Shown: positions 36,755 to 45,244, counted from the first letter of the stretch. The stretch is DNA of 64,000 nucleotides from a virus (IMGVR_UViG_3300008120_005720:1-64000), one strand, 5' to 3'. Notes: generated by a model from the sequence alone, not told the origin. Numbers and translations are program-made.

Positions 36755-37471
36755 ATGGGATTAAAAGATTTATTTATCGTTAGTGATGAAAACGCTAACG
36801 AACCAAAACAAGAGGCTGTAACACCTACGCCATCTACAACAAAATTCCCCACATCAACACCTACAAGTGAAGAAAGTGGTGGTATATTTAGTGTGTTTGG
36901 GTTTGGTAAAAGTGATGAACCAACACCACAACCAACAATGTCAACATCTGTATCTAATGAGCATTTACAAGCGACATTAGAGTTATACCAAAGAGGGTTC
37001 GATTCATTGAACCAACCTGGGTATGATTTCTATGAGTTTTATCAAGCAATCATGCAAGCTGGTGTTAACAACCCTCAAGTATATCCAATGGCGTTGACAA
37101 TGGCATCTGCAATGGATAAAAGTATTAGCAAAGATAAACTAGTTCAGCAATCAGAATTTTATATTGCTGAAATCAACAAAGTTTACAATGATTACAATAG
37201 CAAAGGTCTTGCTAAGAAACAAGATTTAATGGCTCAAAAGCAACATGAGAATGAGTCATTGGTAAATGAATTATCTTTGTTAAGACAACAATTAGAAGCT
37301 ATCAAAACACAGATTGCTGACAAAGAAAATAAATTGTCTGTGATTGACGTTAAATACGCACCAATGATTAGTGAGGTAGATAGCAAAATAGGAGCCAATG
37401 AAATGGCAAAAAACCAAATTGTTCAATCTATTGAACAAGTTAAAAGTGGAATTATTAATAACATAAAATAA
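36755..37471 (+). CDS. coiled-coil protein of the membrane operon
   Basis: 238 residues: a Pro/Thr/Ser-rich linker (~20-75), a helical domain (~80-150) and a C-terminal coiled coil (LLRQQLEAIKTQIADKENKL). It lies directly upstream of the PspA-like membrane gene, with which it may form a complex. Family not recognised. Confidence 0.6.
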   Translation: MGLKDLFIVSDENANEPKQEAVTPTPSTTKFPTSTPTSEESGGIFSVFGFGKSDEPTPQPTMSTSVSNEHLQATLELYQRGFDSLNQPGYDFYEFYQAIMQAGVNNPQVYPMALTMASAMDKSISKDKLVQQSEFYIAEINKVYNDYNSKGLAKKQDLMAQKQHENESLVNELSLLRQQLEAIKTQIADKENKLSVIDVKYAPMISEVDSKIGANEMAKNQIVQSIEQVKSGIINNIK

Positions 37472-37480
37472 AAAGTAAAA

Positions 37481-38605
37481 ATGAGTACACAAAGTAAAAC
37501 AACAACGCTAAATGCTAACTTAGCTGAGTTACCAATTTTAAAACACTTTAACCAAAACGAAATTGCTACCAAAGTAGACAACTTCCGTAAAGGTGAGAAA
37601 GGAATGTTCTGGTTCTTCAAATTGGCCGCACTAATTGGTGTTGGTTATTTGACATGGACATATGTATTACCACCAGTTTTCCAAGCAATTGGCCAATTTA
37701 TGGCTGTGGCTGCGACTGGAGTATTAATCGTTGCTGGTATTATAATGGCACCAGTTATCTTGAAAGGGATTCGTTTATTTACACGTAACGTACATAAAGC
37801 GTTAATTAAATACGACCCTTTTGCTCAATTAGAAGCTGAAAAGGTTAAGTTGCTTGAAAACCAACGTATGTTCAGAATTTCTAAACAAAACATTGCATCG
37901 TTGAAAACTGAAATGGAAGCTGAAGCTGATAAAGCTGAAAAAGAAGCTGAGTCTGGTCAAACTAGAATTATCTCTCTTCAAGGTAAAGCTGAAAAGATTA
38001 AATTAGCAATGGACCAAATGGTGCAAAAAATGGGTACGGCTGCTAAAGCTGAAGATGAATATGTTAATTATGCATCTGAATTGCAAAAAACATTGGCTGA
38101 AGGACAACGTGTAGCTAACAGATTAAACCAACAAAAAGACTTTGTTCAAAAATACGGTTCTCGTGCCGCTATTATGAAGAAAATGGGTCAAAAATTAACA
38201 ATGGTTGAAACTGTTATGGATATTAAAATCCAAGACTTTGATGCCACTGTTGATATGTTGAAGAAAGACTATGAGTTTGGTCAAAAATCAAACGCTGCTA
38301 CAACAGCTGCTAAAAATGCGATGGGTTTCACAAAAGGTTGGGAGTTAGATTATGCGTTGGATGTTGTTACATCTACAATCGCTAATGATATCGCAATCAC
38401 TGCTGGAAACTTGAAAGATATCGAAACGTTAACTAGTAACTATTCATTAGATTCTGATGAATTGTATGCAAACTTAAATGTTATCGCTGACAAAATCAAA
38501 GTAGGTCAAGATATTATCCCAGAGGCAAAACAATATTCTAACCCAGAATATGTTCTAACTCAGTCAGATAGAGTTAAATCTGGAGGTTTCGGAGATTTAT
38601 TTTAA
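37481..38605 (+). CDS. membrane protein with PspA-like coiled coil
   Basis: 374 residues. Two transmembrane helices (~43-65 and ~70-95), then ~200 residues of coiled coil similar in character to PspA/phage-shock proteins, and a helical C-terminus ending in GGFGDLF. Likely a membrane scaffold in the same operon as the OmpA-domain and ABC genes. Function unknown. Confidence 0.6.
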   Translation: MSTQSKTTTLNANLAELPILKHFNQNEIATKVDNFRKGEKGMFWFFKLAALIGVGYLTWTYVLPPVFQAIGQFMAVAATGVLIVAGIIMAPVILKGIRLFTRNVHKALIKYDPFAQLEAEKVKLLENQRMFRISKQNIASLKTEMEAEADKAEKEAESGQTRIISLQGKAEKIKLAMDQMVQKMGTAAKAEDEYVNYASELQKTLAEGQRVANRLNQQKDFVQKYGSRAAIMKKMGQKLTMVETVMDIKIQDFDATVDMLKKDYEFGQKSNAATTAAKNAMGFTKGWELDYALDVVTSTIANDIAITAGNLKDIETLTSNYSLDSDELYANLNVIADKIKVGQDIIPEAKQYSNPEYVLTQSDRVKSGGFGDLF

Positions 38606-38624
38606 AAAAAATGTTACAAAATGT

Positions 38625-38655
38625 TTGGAGAATTGAAATATTCTCCATACATTTG
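38625..38655 (+). promoter_or_regulatory. Bacteroidota-type promoter
   Basis: TTGG at 38625 and TACATTTG at 38648-38655; serves the mini-ORF and OmpA-domain gene. Confidence 0.8.
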
Positions 38656-38701
38656 TGATATGAAATTAGAAATATAAATTGTTTAATTAAAAAAAAGAAA
38701 A

Positions 38702-38779
38702 ATGTCAAAAACATCGAATCATGTAAAAATCTCTTGCTTGTTAGAGTGGATTAAATCTATTAAAAAATACAGATTTTAA
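38702..38779 (+). CDS. short ORF upstream of the OmpA-domain gene
   Basis: 25 residues (starting MSKTSNHVKISCLLEWIK), in another frame than the OmpA-domain gene that follows. It could be a leader peptide or the displaced start of that gene, which has no ATG of its own near its beginning. Confidence 0.4.
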   Translation: MSKTSNHVKISCLLEWIKSIKKYRF

Positions 38780-38882
38780 TCTTAGAAACAAGAAAAATAA
38801 AAAGTAAAATAGTAAAGTAAAAAAAAAGAGTAAAAACAAAAAAAAAAAAAAGAAAAAGGGAAGAATTTTAAGACAACCAAAA

Positions 38883-40670
38883 TTGACAACTTTAGCTGAG
38901 GGTGTAATCGTAGGATTAGGTTTAGCTATCGTATTAACAATCGTATACTTTGTTTCTCCAGGTTTAAGAGTTGCAGTATCGAAAGAAATGAAAGCGTTAA
39001 CAATCAATACTGATGATTTGAATAACGTAACAAAAGGTGCTGAATTACCGTTGCCAAGTGCAGAAGTTTCTGGTAACTTTGACGAAAGCAAATTAATTAG
39101 AATTGCTGAATATGCATGGAATGGTAACTCTGGTATGATTGTAGCAAATGGTGGACCTCGTACAACTGAAGGGTCTCTAATGGAAGCAGCTAACGTAAAC
39201 TTAGAAATCGTGCGACAAGACATGGTTGGTGGTTTACGCGATATGCAAATCAAGTTCGTTGAAGAATTTAGCAAAGGTGTTGCATACCCTAAATCACAAA
39301 AATCAGCTTTTGCTGTATCGATAATGGGTGATGGTGTACCTTTCTATATCACAACGACACAAAAAGCGTTAGATGAGAAATTTGGTAAAGGTAAATATCA
39401 TGTAGTTAATATCGGTGCAATCGGTTTATCATATGGTGAAGATAAGTTAATAGGTCCTAAAGTATGGCAAGATAACCCACAAACGCTTAGAGGTGCTGTT
39501 GTGTCATCTGTTATCGGTGACGGAGATTGGGTAGTAGCAGTAAACTATGCATCTGCAAATGGTGTACCAGTTAACCCAGACCCAACAACTTATGACCCTA
39601 ATGCATTGAACTTTGTACCATCACAAGATGATGACTTTATCAACTCTGTAAAAGAATTGATTAAATCTCAAAACACTGGATTTACTGTACCTTTGAAAGA
39701 AGTTAAAGATGGTAAATTAACTGGTAAAACAATTAACCATAAAATTGATGGTGCTACTACGTGGACACCAGGTGATAAAATGGCTTTTGATGCATTGACT
39801 GGGTTTACAGATGTTGTATCTACAAAGGACTTTGTTAACCAAATGGCTACATCAATCATAGTTGTTAAAGAATGGGCGTTACAACATGAAAAAGAAGTAA
39901 CAAATATCTTGAAACAAACTTATACAGCATGTAACCAAATTAAACAATACGATAGATGGGCTCGTAAAGCTGCTGAATGTGTTGCAAAAACATATAACTT
40001 TGAAACAGCTGACTATTGGTATAAATTGTTTAAAGGTCAAAAAGGTACAAAAGGTGGTTTAGATTATAATATTGGTGGTACAAGAGTGTTTAACTACGCT
40101 GATGCTATGCAATACTACGGAATCACTGATGGTAACAACAGATATAAAGCGGTATACAACCAAGTATCTATGTACTTGACAGATTTGAATCCATGTGGTT
40201 TCAATGAAACTTGTAAAGATGGTGTTGTACAATACGAAGATGCTGTTAACTTATACTTTTTGAAATCAATTACTGATGTTGATGCTGGTAAAACACAAAC
40301 GTTTAACTATGCTGAAAATAAAACTAAAGTGATGGCTGACGGACAATGGAATATTAACTTTGCAACTGCAAGTACAACTATCCAAGGGTCTGAAAAAACT
40401 CTAGAAACTATCTACAACTTGTTAATTCAAGCTGAGCAAACCAAATTGAAAGTTATTGGTCACACTGATAACGTTGGTAACTCACAATCTAACATGGTAT
40501 TGTCTAGAGGTCGTGCTAACTCAGTTGTTGATTATTTGGTTAATCGTGGAATCCCTAGAACTCGTATCCAATTTGTGGATGGTTTAGGTGATACTAATCC
40601 AGTTGCAAGCAACGCTACTGCTGATGGTAAAGCGAAAAACAGACGTGTAGAAATAACATTGTTACAATAA
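38883..40670 (+). CDS. substrate-binding-like protein with C-terminal OmpA domain
   Basis: About 595 residues. One N-terminal transmembrane helix (EGVIVGLGLAIVLTIVYFV), a large central region with the feel of an ABC-type periplasmic solute-binding protein, and a C-terminal OmpA/MotB peptidoglycan-binding domain (KVIGHTDNVGNSQSNMVLSR ... KAKNRRVEI). With the permease and ATPase downstream it would form a peptidoglycan-tethered ABC complex. No in-frame ATG exists upstream: the frame is open back to ~38808 through a 15-base A run, so the start may be TTG at 38883, a rare codon, or hidden by frameshift or slippage. Confidence 0.75.
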   Translation: MTTLAEGVIVGLGLAIVLTIVYFVSPGLRVAVSKEMKALTINTDDLNNVTKGAELPLPSAEVSGNFDESKLIRIAEYAWNGNSGMIVANGGPRTTEGSLMEAANVNLEIVRQDMVGGLRDMQIKFVEEFSKGVAYPKSQKSAFAVSIMGDGVPFYITTTQKALDEKFGKGKYHVVNIGAIGLSYGEDKLIGPKVWQDNPQTLRGAVVSSVIGDGDWVVAVNYASANGVPVNPDPTTYDPNALNFVPSQDDDFINSVKELIKSQNTGFTVPLKEVKDGKLTGKTINHKIDGATTWTPGDKMAFDALTGFTDVVSTKDFVNQMATSIIVVKEWALQHEKEVTNILKQTYTACNQIKQYDRWARKAAECVAKTYNFETADYWYKLFKGQKGTKGGLDYNIGGTRVFNYADAMQYYGITDGNNRYKAVYNQVSMYLTDLNPCGFNETCKDGVVQYEDAVNLYFLKSITDVDAGKTQTFNYAENKTKVMADGQWNINFATASTTIQGSEKTLETIYNLLIQAEQTKLKVIGHTDNVGNSQSNMVLSRGRANSVVDYLVNRGIPRTRIQFVDGLGDTNPVASNATADGKAKNRRVEITLLQ

Positions 40671-40690
40671 TCTACCACAACTTAATTAAA

Positions 40691-40720
40691 GTCCCTAGCG
40701 TTTGTTAGGGGCTTTTTTTA
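40691..40720 (+). terminator. intrinsic terminator
   Basis: GTCCCTAGC/GTTAGGGGC stem with loop GTTT and seven T, between the OmpA-domain gene and the permease; probably partial so that downstream genes receive less RNA. Confidence 0.85.
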
Positions 40721-40740
40721 AACTTTTAAAAAATAAAAAT

Positions 40741-41511
40741 ATGAAAAATTTAATAAAACCATTTCAAGATTTAAAAGGTACTTCTAAAGGTACTATTATG
40801 TTAGGTTGGTTAGTAGCTATATTGGTGTTTTGGACACTAAATATGTTTGGAACATCACATATGTTCCCAACACCAACACAAGTTATTCATGGGTTTGGAG
40901 ATTTATGGGCTGAAGGGTTAGTAGTTCACATTGTTAGTTCAATCGCTTTATGTGCACACGCTGTGTTCTTATCAGTGATTATCTCATTGGTTATTGCATA
41001 TTCAACAGCAATTCCAATTATGAAGCCAGTAGGAACGTTTATATCCAAATTAAGATATCTTCCATTGACTGGTATTGCTTTCTATTTAGCAATTATCATC
41101 AACGATGCTAGAAGTCTTCAAGTATGGGTGCTTGTAGTGTTCATGACAACGTTTCTAACGACATCTCTTATCCAAATGATACAAGACATCCCCAAAGAAG
41201 AATTGGACCACGCAAAAACGCTAGGATGCAATCGTTGGGAGATTCTATGGGAAGTAGTTATCAAAGGTAGATTAGATTATGTGTTAGAGTTGGTAAGACA
41301 AAACTTAGCAATTGTTTGGATGATGCTTGTAACGGTTGAATCTATATTAGCAGCTGCTGGTGGTATGGGATTCTTAATTAAAAATAGTGATAAATTGGGT
41401 GACAATGGTAGAGTAATTGCACTACAAATAATAATAGTTGTTGTAGGGTTATCGTTAGACTTTATCATCACTAAATTACGTAAGTTGATATTCAGATATT
41501 CAAACTATTAA
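40741..41511 (+). CDS. ABC transporter permease (NitT/TauT-like)
   Basis: 256 residues from the ATG at 40741, five to six transmembrane segments. The cytoplasmic EAA-type loop ELDHAKTLGCNRWEILWEVV (E-x3-A-x3-G-x8-W) is diagnostic of binding-protein-dependent permeases of the nitrate/taurine/aliphatic sulfonate family. It pairs with the ATPase at 41788. Confidence 0.88.
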   Translation: MKNLIKPFQDLKGTSKGTIMLGWLVAILVFWTLNMFGTSHMFPTPTQVIHGFGDLWAEGLVVHIVSSIALCAHAVFLSVIISLVIAYSTAIPIMKPVGTFISKLRYLPLTGIAFYLAIIINDARSLQVWVLVVFMTTFLTTSLIQMIQDIPKEELDHAKTLGCNRWEILWEVVIKGRLDYVLELVRQNLAIVWMMLVTVESILAAAGGMGFLIKNSDKLGDNGRVIALQIIIVVVGLSLDFIITKLRKLIFRYSNY

Positions 41512-41513
41512 AT

Positions 41514-41786
41514 ATGAAAAATGAAATTATAACAATAGATGAATTAAAAGTATTGTTATGGGATAATAAAGATTTAATTCATGATAAAAGAACGTATGAA
41601 GCTGATTTAATATTTAATGAAATTGGTGAAGTTATGAAAAGTAGGTATAATATTGAAAGTGATTATCTTAATGACATTATTGAAAGATATTATAAATATT
41701 CAGATAAACCAGTTCCCACAACATCATTAGTAACTGATAAACCAAAAAATAAGTTTTTAATTTTAGCATCTAAAAAAAGAAAATAA
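41514..41786 (+). CDS. hypothetical protein
   Basis: 90 residues between permease and ATPase genes, charged, basic C-terminus (LILASKKRK). Not recognised; position suggests a link to the transporter. Confidence 0.6.
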   Translation: MKNEIITIDELKVLLWDNKDLIHDKRTYEADLIFNEIGEVMKSRYNIESDYLNDIIERYYKYSDKPVPTTSLVTDKPKNKFLILASKKRK

Positions 41787-41787
41787 T

Positions 41788-42609
41788 ATGAGTTATAGAG
41801 AACAAGATACAATATTATATGTTGATAACATTAGTGTTGGATATGAAGGGAAAACAATTCTTAAAGATGTTTCAATCATTGAGAAAAACATAGTAAGAGA
41901 TGGTCACGCATCTACTGGCCAAACAATTGCTGTGTTAGGTCGTTCTGGTAGAGGTAAATCTACTTTGTTCAGAGCGTTGACTGGATTGGTTAAACCAATG
42001 TCTGGTCAGATTTTGATTAGTGACATGAGTACTGAAGTTGCAGACGATGCTAAAGTGTTAGCTGAGGGTGATGTAGGGTTTGTGGACCAAAAATACACGT
42101 TGTTTAGACATAAAACAGTGTATCAAATTTGTCAATATGCTTTGAGAAAAAGCAAAGCAACAAAGGAAGAAAAAGATAAGTTGATTACTGAGTTTTTGAC
42201 TGAATGGGGTTTGTTAGAACATAAAGATAAATACTCATGTGAATTATCTGGTGGTCAAAGACAAAGAACAGCAATCATTGAGCAAATGTTATCATCTAAA
42301 CACTTTATGATTTTGGATGAACCATTCTCTGGATTAGATGTTGGGAACATTGAAAAAGTAAAAACATCATTTCAAAAGATTTTGGATGCTGATGAATATA
42401 ATACAATCATATTCTCAACACATGATATCAGATTGGCCGCTGAATTAGCTGACAGTATTTATATTATTGGTAACCCAGAAGGAGTGACTGATTATTCAAC
42501 CATATTGAAACACTATGACTTAAAGAAAATGGGCTTAGCGTGGACAAAATATGGTGATGGACATAGAAAATTAGTTGCAGACATAAAAGAAATTTTATTA
42601 AAATCTTAA
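41788..42609 (+). CDS. ABC transporter ATP-binding protein
   Basis: 273 residues with Walker A GRSGRGKST, signature LSGGQRQR, Walker B FMILDEPFSGLD and the H-loop FSTHD, all intact. Closest in type to NitT/TauT ATPases, matching the permease at 40741. Together with the OmpA-domain protein it forms what seems a complete phage-encoded importer or mechanotransmission complex. Confidence 0.92.
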   Translation: MSYREQDTILYVDNISVGYEGKTILKDVSIIEKNIVRDGHASTGQTIAVLGRSGRGKSTLFRALTGLVKPMSGQILISDMSTEVADDAKVLAEGDVGFVDQKYTLFRHKTVYQICQYALRKSKATKEEKDKLITEFLTEWGLLEHKDKYSCELSGGQRQRTAIIEQMLSSKHFMILDEPFSGLDVGNIEKVKTSFQKILDADEYNTIIFSTHDIRLAAELADSIYIIGNPEGVTDYSTILKHYDLKKMGLAWTKYGDGHRKLVADIKEILLKS

Positions 42610-42611
42610 CA

Positions 42612-42848
42612 ATGAAAAAATTTATTGGTTTTATATTTTACAGACGATTACCAAAAAGATTAAATTTGGAATTGCAATTATTAGCGCCAATAAGGTCGTT
42701 TAAAGATGGTATAACATTTTTTGATTTAAAAATAAATTTTGATAGATGGAAATCTGAACATACACCAGCGTTTCAATTTGAATTAACAATATTAAACTTA
42801 TATAATCATATATGGGTTTATCAAAATAACTTTGAAGAGGAATGGTAA
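42612..42848 (+). CDS. hypothetical protein
   Basis: 78 residues, basic start (MKKFIGFIFYRRLPKRLN) and aromatic-rich; overlaps the metallopeptidase-like gene by 7 bases. Not recognised. Confidence 0.55.
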   Translation: MKKFIGFIFYRRLPKRLNLELQLLAPIRSFKDGITFFDLKINFDRWKSEHTPAFQFELTILNLYNHIWVYQNNFEEEW

Positions 42849-43162
42849 TAGTAAGTGATAGATTTTTAAGGTTTTTGACATTCTTTTTAGGTGGAGGTCA
42901 ATTACCATCAGCAATGGCGTTCTTTCCTTTTGTTATTCTTAATAGCAAAGTGAAAGCAACGCCAGAGTTGATAAATCATGAAAGAATTCACCTAAGACAA
43001 CAATTGGAAATGTTAATAATCCCTTTTTATATATGGTACTTGATTGAATATTATACTAAAGGTTATTATAACGTTTCTTTTGAAAAAGAAGCATATGATA
43101 ATGATAATAACTTGAATTATCTAAAAAATAGACGTATATTTAATTTTATTAGATATTTATAA
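42842..43162 (+). CDS. membrane-associated HExxH-like metalloprotein
   Basis: 106 residues. LINHERIHLRQQLEMLIIPF contains H-E-R-I-H, a zinc-peptidase motif, and FEKEAYDND supplies a downstream Glu as third ligand, as in gluzincin-like membrane proteases of Bacteroidota. One or two hydrophobic segments flank it. Activity is inferred. Confidence 0.6.
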   Translation: MVIVSDRFLRFLTFFLGGGQLPSAMAFFPFVILNSKVKATPELINHERIHLRQQLEMLIIPFYIWYLIEYYTKGYYNVSFEKEAYDNDNNLNYLKNRRIFNFIRYL

Positions 43163-43179
43163 TAAAGACTTAGTTCATA

Positions 43180-43216
43180 AGAACAACTTTTAAGTAGAGT
43201 TAAGGTTGTTGTTTTT
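43180..43216 (+). terminator. probable intrinsic terminator
   Basis: AACAAC...GTTGTT stem with GU-rich extension and T-run, ending the ABC operon. Confidence 0.6.
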
Positions 43217-43673
43217 AAATAATAAAAAATGGATAGTGAATGTGATAGTAAGCAGAAAAGTACTGGGGACAATTTGTCTAATGATAGCGACTTTTCTGAA
43301 CCCCCTAGGGTTCGACATACTGGTTTTCAAACTGATGCAGTTAACCAACGATTATTGGAGTACAATGTACATTCTATATGGATTAGCATTTGTGTTCTTC
43401 TTATTGTCGCACTTATTTTTTAGATTAAAAAAAAGAGTTTTAGGTAATACATTTATAACGATTGCTTTATTTTTAAACCCACTGGGTTATGATGTTGTCG
43501 TTTATAGCATTACACTACTAACAAAAAATTATTGGATGACTATGGCAATTATGTATACGTTAGCGTTTGTTTTTTTTGGATTTTTTATGTACCTTTACAA
43601 AATAAATCCTATTAAACTTATTAGAGAAAAGATTATTGGGTTACATGAAAAATTTATTAAAAAAAAAAAGTAA
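43206..43673 (+). CDS. tandem-repeat membrane protein
   Basis: Up to 155 residues with two similar halves: KVLGTICLMIATFLNPLGFD and RVLGNTFITIALFLNPLGYD, each followed by a second helix, so four transmembrane segments and a basic tail. The frame has no ATG before 43281, although the repeat shows coding starts earlier; TTG at 43206 is a possible start, or a frame change near the A6 tract at 43226 hides it. Function unknown. Confidence 0.55.
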   Translation: MLFLNNKKWIVNVIVSRKVLGTICLMIATFLNPLGFDILVFKLMQLTNDYWSTMYILYGLAFVFFLLSHLFFRLKKRVLGNTFITIALFLNPLGYDVVVYSITLLTKNYWMTMAIMYTLAFVFFGFFMYLYKINPIKLIREKIIGLHEKFIKKKK

Positions 43674-43674
43674 A

Positions 43675-44097
43675 ATGAAAACATTTGACGAATTATTCGA
43701 AGAGTTCTTTAATAAAAAGAATTCAGATGAATCTAAGAAGAAAAATAAAAAAGAGGAAAAACCTAAAAATGAAGGGTTTAGTGATGAATTATCCAAATTA
43801 ATCAAAGTGTTGTCTAACGCTAGACAAATAACTGATGATGATGAAAAATTCAAAATAGACACTGAATATGGTGAACCTACTAGAGTAGAGTATTATCATG
43901 AAGATGAATTATACTTTAAAAAGTCTATATGGGAAGTTGAAGACGGTGAAATTGTTAAGTTAGAAGTTTCAGACATGCCATTTGAACTTGAAGACCCTAA
44001 GTCTTTGGAAGAATTATTAGAAGAAGCGATTCAAGCTGAAGAATACGAAAAAGCAGCTGAATTAAGGGATGAAATAAATAAAAATAAAAAAAATTAA
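43675..44097 (+). CDS. UVR-motif protein
   Basis: 140 residues starting MKTFDELFEEFFNKK. The C-terminal LEELLEEAIQAEEYEKAAEL followed by RDEI is a UVR motif, the helical pair by which UvrB/UvrC and McsA-like proteins bind partners. The rest is Lys/Glu-rich. A repair or protease-adaptor role is possible but not shown. Confidence 0.65.
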   Translation: MKTFDELFEEFFNKKNSDESKKKNKKEEKPKNEGFSDELSKLIKVLSNARQITDDDEKFKIDTEYGEPTRVEYYHEDELYFKKSIWEVEDGEIVKLEVSDMPFELEDPKSLEELLEEAIQAEEYEKAAELRDEINKNKKN

Positions 44098-44115
44098 AAA
44101 AAGTTTGAAAAAAAC

Positions 44116-44146
44116 TTGACAAATGTAAAAATAGTTCGTACATTTG
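44116..44146 (+). promoter_or_regulatory. Bacteroidota-type promoter (module 4)
   Basis: TTGACA at 44116 and TACATTTG at 44139-44146; the next ~45 bases are nearly identical to the leader of module 1. Confidence 0.85.
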
Positions 44147-44197
44147 TAGTATAAATTTAAACTTTTTAAAAAAACCATATATTTAATATAAAAGAAA

Positions 44198-44299
44198 ATG
44201 AAAACAACTTATATGACATATCAACCGAAACAGTATACGAAAGGCGGACAACCGCAATCGACTGGGCGTGTCATGTTGTTTGACTTGACTACATTATAA
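44198..44299 (+). CDS. mini-ORF / leader peptide, module 4
   Basis: 33 residues starting MKTTYMTYQPKQYTKGG. ACTGGGC at 44271-44277 complements GCCCAGT (44322-44328) in the terminator's 5' arm. tRNA array F follows ~120 bases downstream. Confidence 0.55.
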   Translation: MKTTYMTYQPKQYTKGGQPQSTGRVMLFDLTTL

Positions 44300-44321
44300 G
44301 AAATATAAAAACACTTATAAG

Positions 44322-44355
44322 GCCCAGTTCAGAGAAATCTAGACTGGGTTTTTTT
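44322..44355 (+). terminator. intrinsic terminator, module 4
   Basis: CCCAGT/ACTGGG stem with an inner AGA/TCT helix and a run of T. Confidence 0.82.
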
Positions 44356-44390
44356 GTTTATGGCACCTATGCCACCCAATTAATAGGAAC

Positions 44391-44407
44391 GTTATTTGAC
44401 ATGTTGG
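44391..44407 (+). promoter_or_regulatory. boxA-like antitermination motif
   Basis: GTTATTTGACATGTTGG, one base different from the motif at 3044; just upstream of the first tRNA-Pro. Confidence 0.45.
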
Positions 44408-44418
44408 TTTAAAAATAT

Positions 44419-44491
44419 CTAGATGTGGGAAAGTTGGTATTCCGCTGCGTTTGGGACGCAGAGACCGCAAGTTCGAACCTTGCCATTTAGA
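44419..44491 (+). tRNA. tRNA-Pro(TGG)
   Basis: Acceptor CTAGATG/CATTTAG, anticodon arm CTGCG-TTTGGGA-CGCAG. Confidence 0.88.
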
Positions 44492-44498
44492 CACATAA

Positions 44499-44572
44499 CG
44501 AGTAGTATAGGAGTGGTTTATCTAGCGGCATTTGGAATGCCGAGCACGTTGGTTCGAATCCAACCTATTCGA
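44499..44572 (+). tRNA. tRNA-Pro(TGG), second copy
   Basis: Acceptor CGAGTAG/CTATTCG, anticodon arm CGGCA-TTTGGAA-TGCCG. Confidence 0.88.
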
Positions 44573-44639
44573 CACGAGAGACTGTTACTAATTCATAGGG
44601 TGCCATATGGTGAAGCCCCACTGCATAGAATTAGACTAT

Positions 44640-44713
44640 TTTCCGATAGACAAACTGGCAAAGTCACTCCCCTTTGAAGGGAGAATTTGGGGGTTCGAAG
44701 CCCTCTCGGAAAT
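44640..44713 (+). tRNA. tRNA-Gln(TTG)
   Basis: Acceptor TTTCCGA/TCGGAAA, anticodon arm CTCCC-CTTTGAA-GGGAG. A CTAATTC/GAATTAG hairpin (44592-44638) fills the preceding spacer. Confidence 0.85.
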
Positions 44714-44742
44714 CAAAAGTGAATTTTTTTCACAAAAAAAAC

Positions 44743-44773
44743 TTGCATATGTAAAAAATAGTTTGTACATTTG
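44743..44773 (+). promoter_or_regulatory. Bacteroidota-type promoter
   Basis: TTGCAT at 44743 and TACATTTG at 44766-44773; the expected start of transcription is only a few bases before the TTTCAGCAA element. Confidence 0.82.
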
Positions 44774-44787
44774 CAATATAATAATAA

Positions 44788-44849
44788 AAGATAGTTTCAG
44801 CAAATTACCAAACATCAAACTTTTATTTTGACACGTAACATACTATCTT
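44788..44849 (+). other. TTTCAGCAA-class element around an isolated anticodon-arm sequence
   Basis: AAGATAG (44788-44794) pairs with CTATCTT (44843-44849) and is followed by TTTCAGCAA; 12 bases later, where a 3' exon should start, is CAAA-CTTTTAT-TTTG, a perfect anticodon arm with anticodon TTT (Lys). No acceptor, D or T arm is present. Same layout as the permuted tRNAs but with only this mini-exon. Either a deletion remnant or an element that releases an anticodon stem-loop RNA. Confidence 0.55.
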
Positions 44850-44856
44850 GTTATTT

Positions 44857-44938
44857 GGGAGCACGCCAGAGTTGGAGAGCTGGGGCAGACTGTAAATCTG
44901 TTGTTAACGCTGAGTAGGTTCGAATCCTACTGCTCTCA
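44857..44938 (+). tRNA. tRNA-Tyr(GTA)
   Basis: Acceptor GGGAGCA/TGCTCTC, anticodon arm GCAGA-CTGTAAA-TCTGT, long variable arm. Confidence 0.9.
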
Positions 44939-45006
44939 CTCGCTATGAGACCGTTTAGAATTTTATCGACTTAGTAGTTATTAAGTAACGTAATAAATTC
45001 ATTTTT

Positions 45007-45079
45007 GCCTTTATAGCACAGCTGGTAGTGCACTTCACTTGTAATGAAGGGGTCGTTGGTTCGAATCCGACTAAAGGCT
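45007..45079 (+). tRNA. tRNA-Thr(TGT)
   Basis: Acceptor GCCTTTA/TAAAGGC, anticodon arm CTTCA-CTTGTAA-TGAAG. The following spacer has a 9-bp hairpin GAAGAATGA/TCATTCTTC. Confidence 0.9.
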
Positions 45080-45170
45080 CAAGGTTAACTAGGGTCGAGC
45101 CATATTTTGCCACGGTTAACATTAGAAGAATGAACCTAGAGATGGCCGTGACTGTCATTCTTCAAAATTT

Positions 45171-45244
45171 GCGGATATCGTATAATGGTTTTATTATACT
45201 AGCCTTCCAAGCCTGGGATTTCAGTTCGATTCTGAATATCCGCT
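45171..45244 (+). tRNA. tRNA-Gly(TCC)
   Basis: Acceptor GCGGATA/TATCCGC; anticodon loop CTTCCAA; anticodon stem imperfect (CTAGC/GCCTG); enlarged D-arm. Confidence 0.7.

Noticed and set aside
38741-39274. 177-residue minus-strand ORF opposite the OmpA-domain gene
   Set aside because: Poly-Phe stretch comes from the A-rich plus strand; no protein-like pattern and the plus-strand gene is clear.
41277-41471. Minus-strand ORF inside the permease gene
   Set aside because: Shadow of a transmembrane-coding region with no start context of its own.
43229-43423. 64-residue ORF starting MDSECDSKQKSTGD
   Set aside because: Overlaps the tandem-repeat membrane protein in another frame; the repeat similarity shows the other frame is coding.
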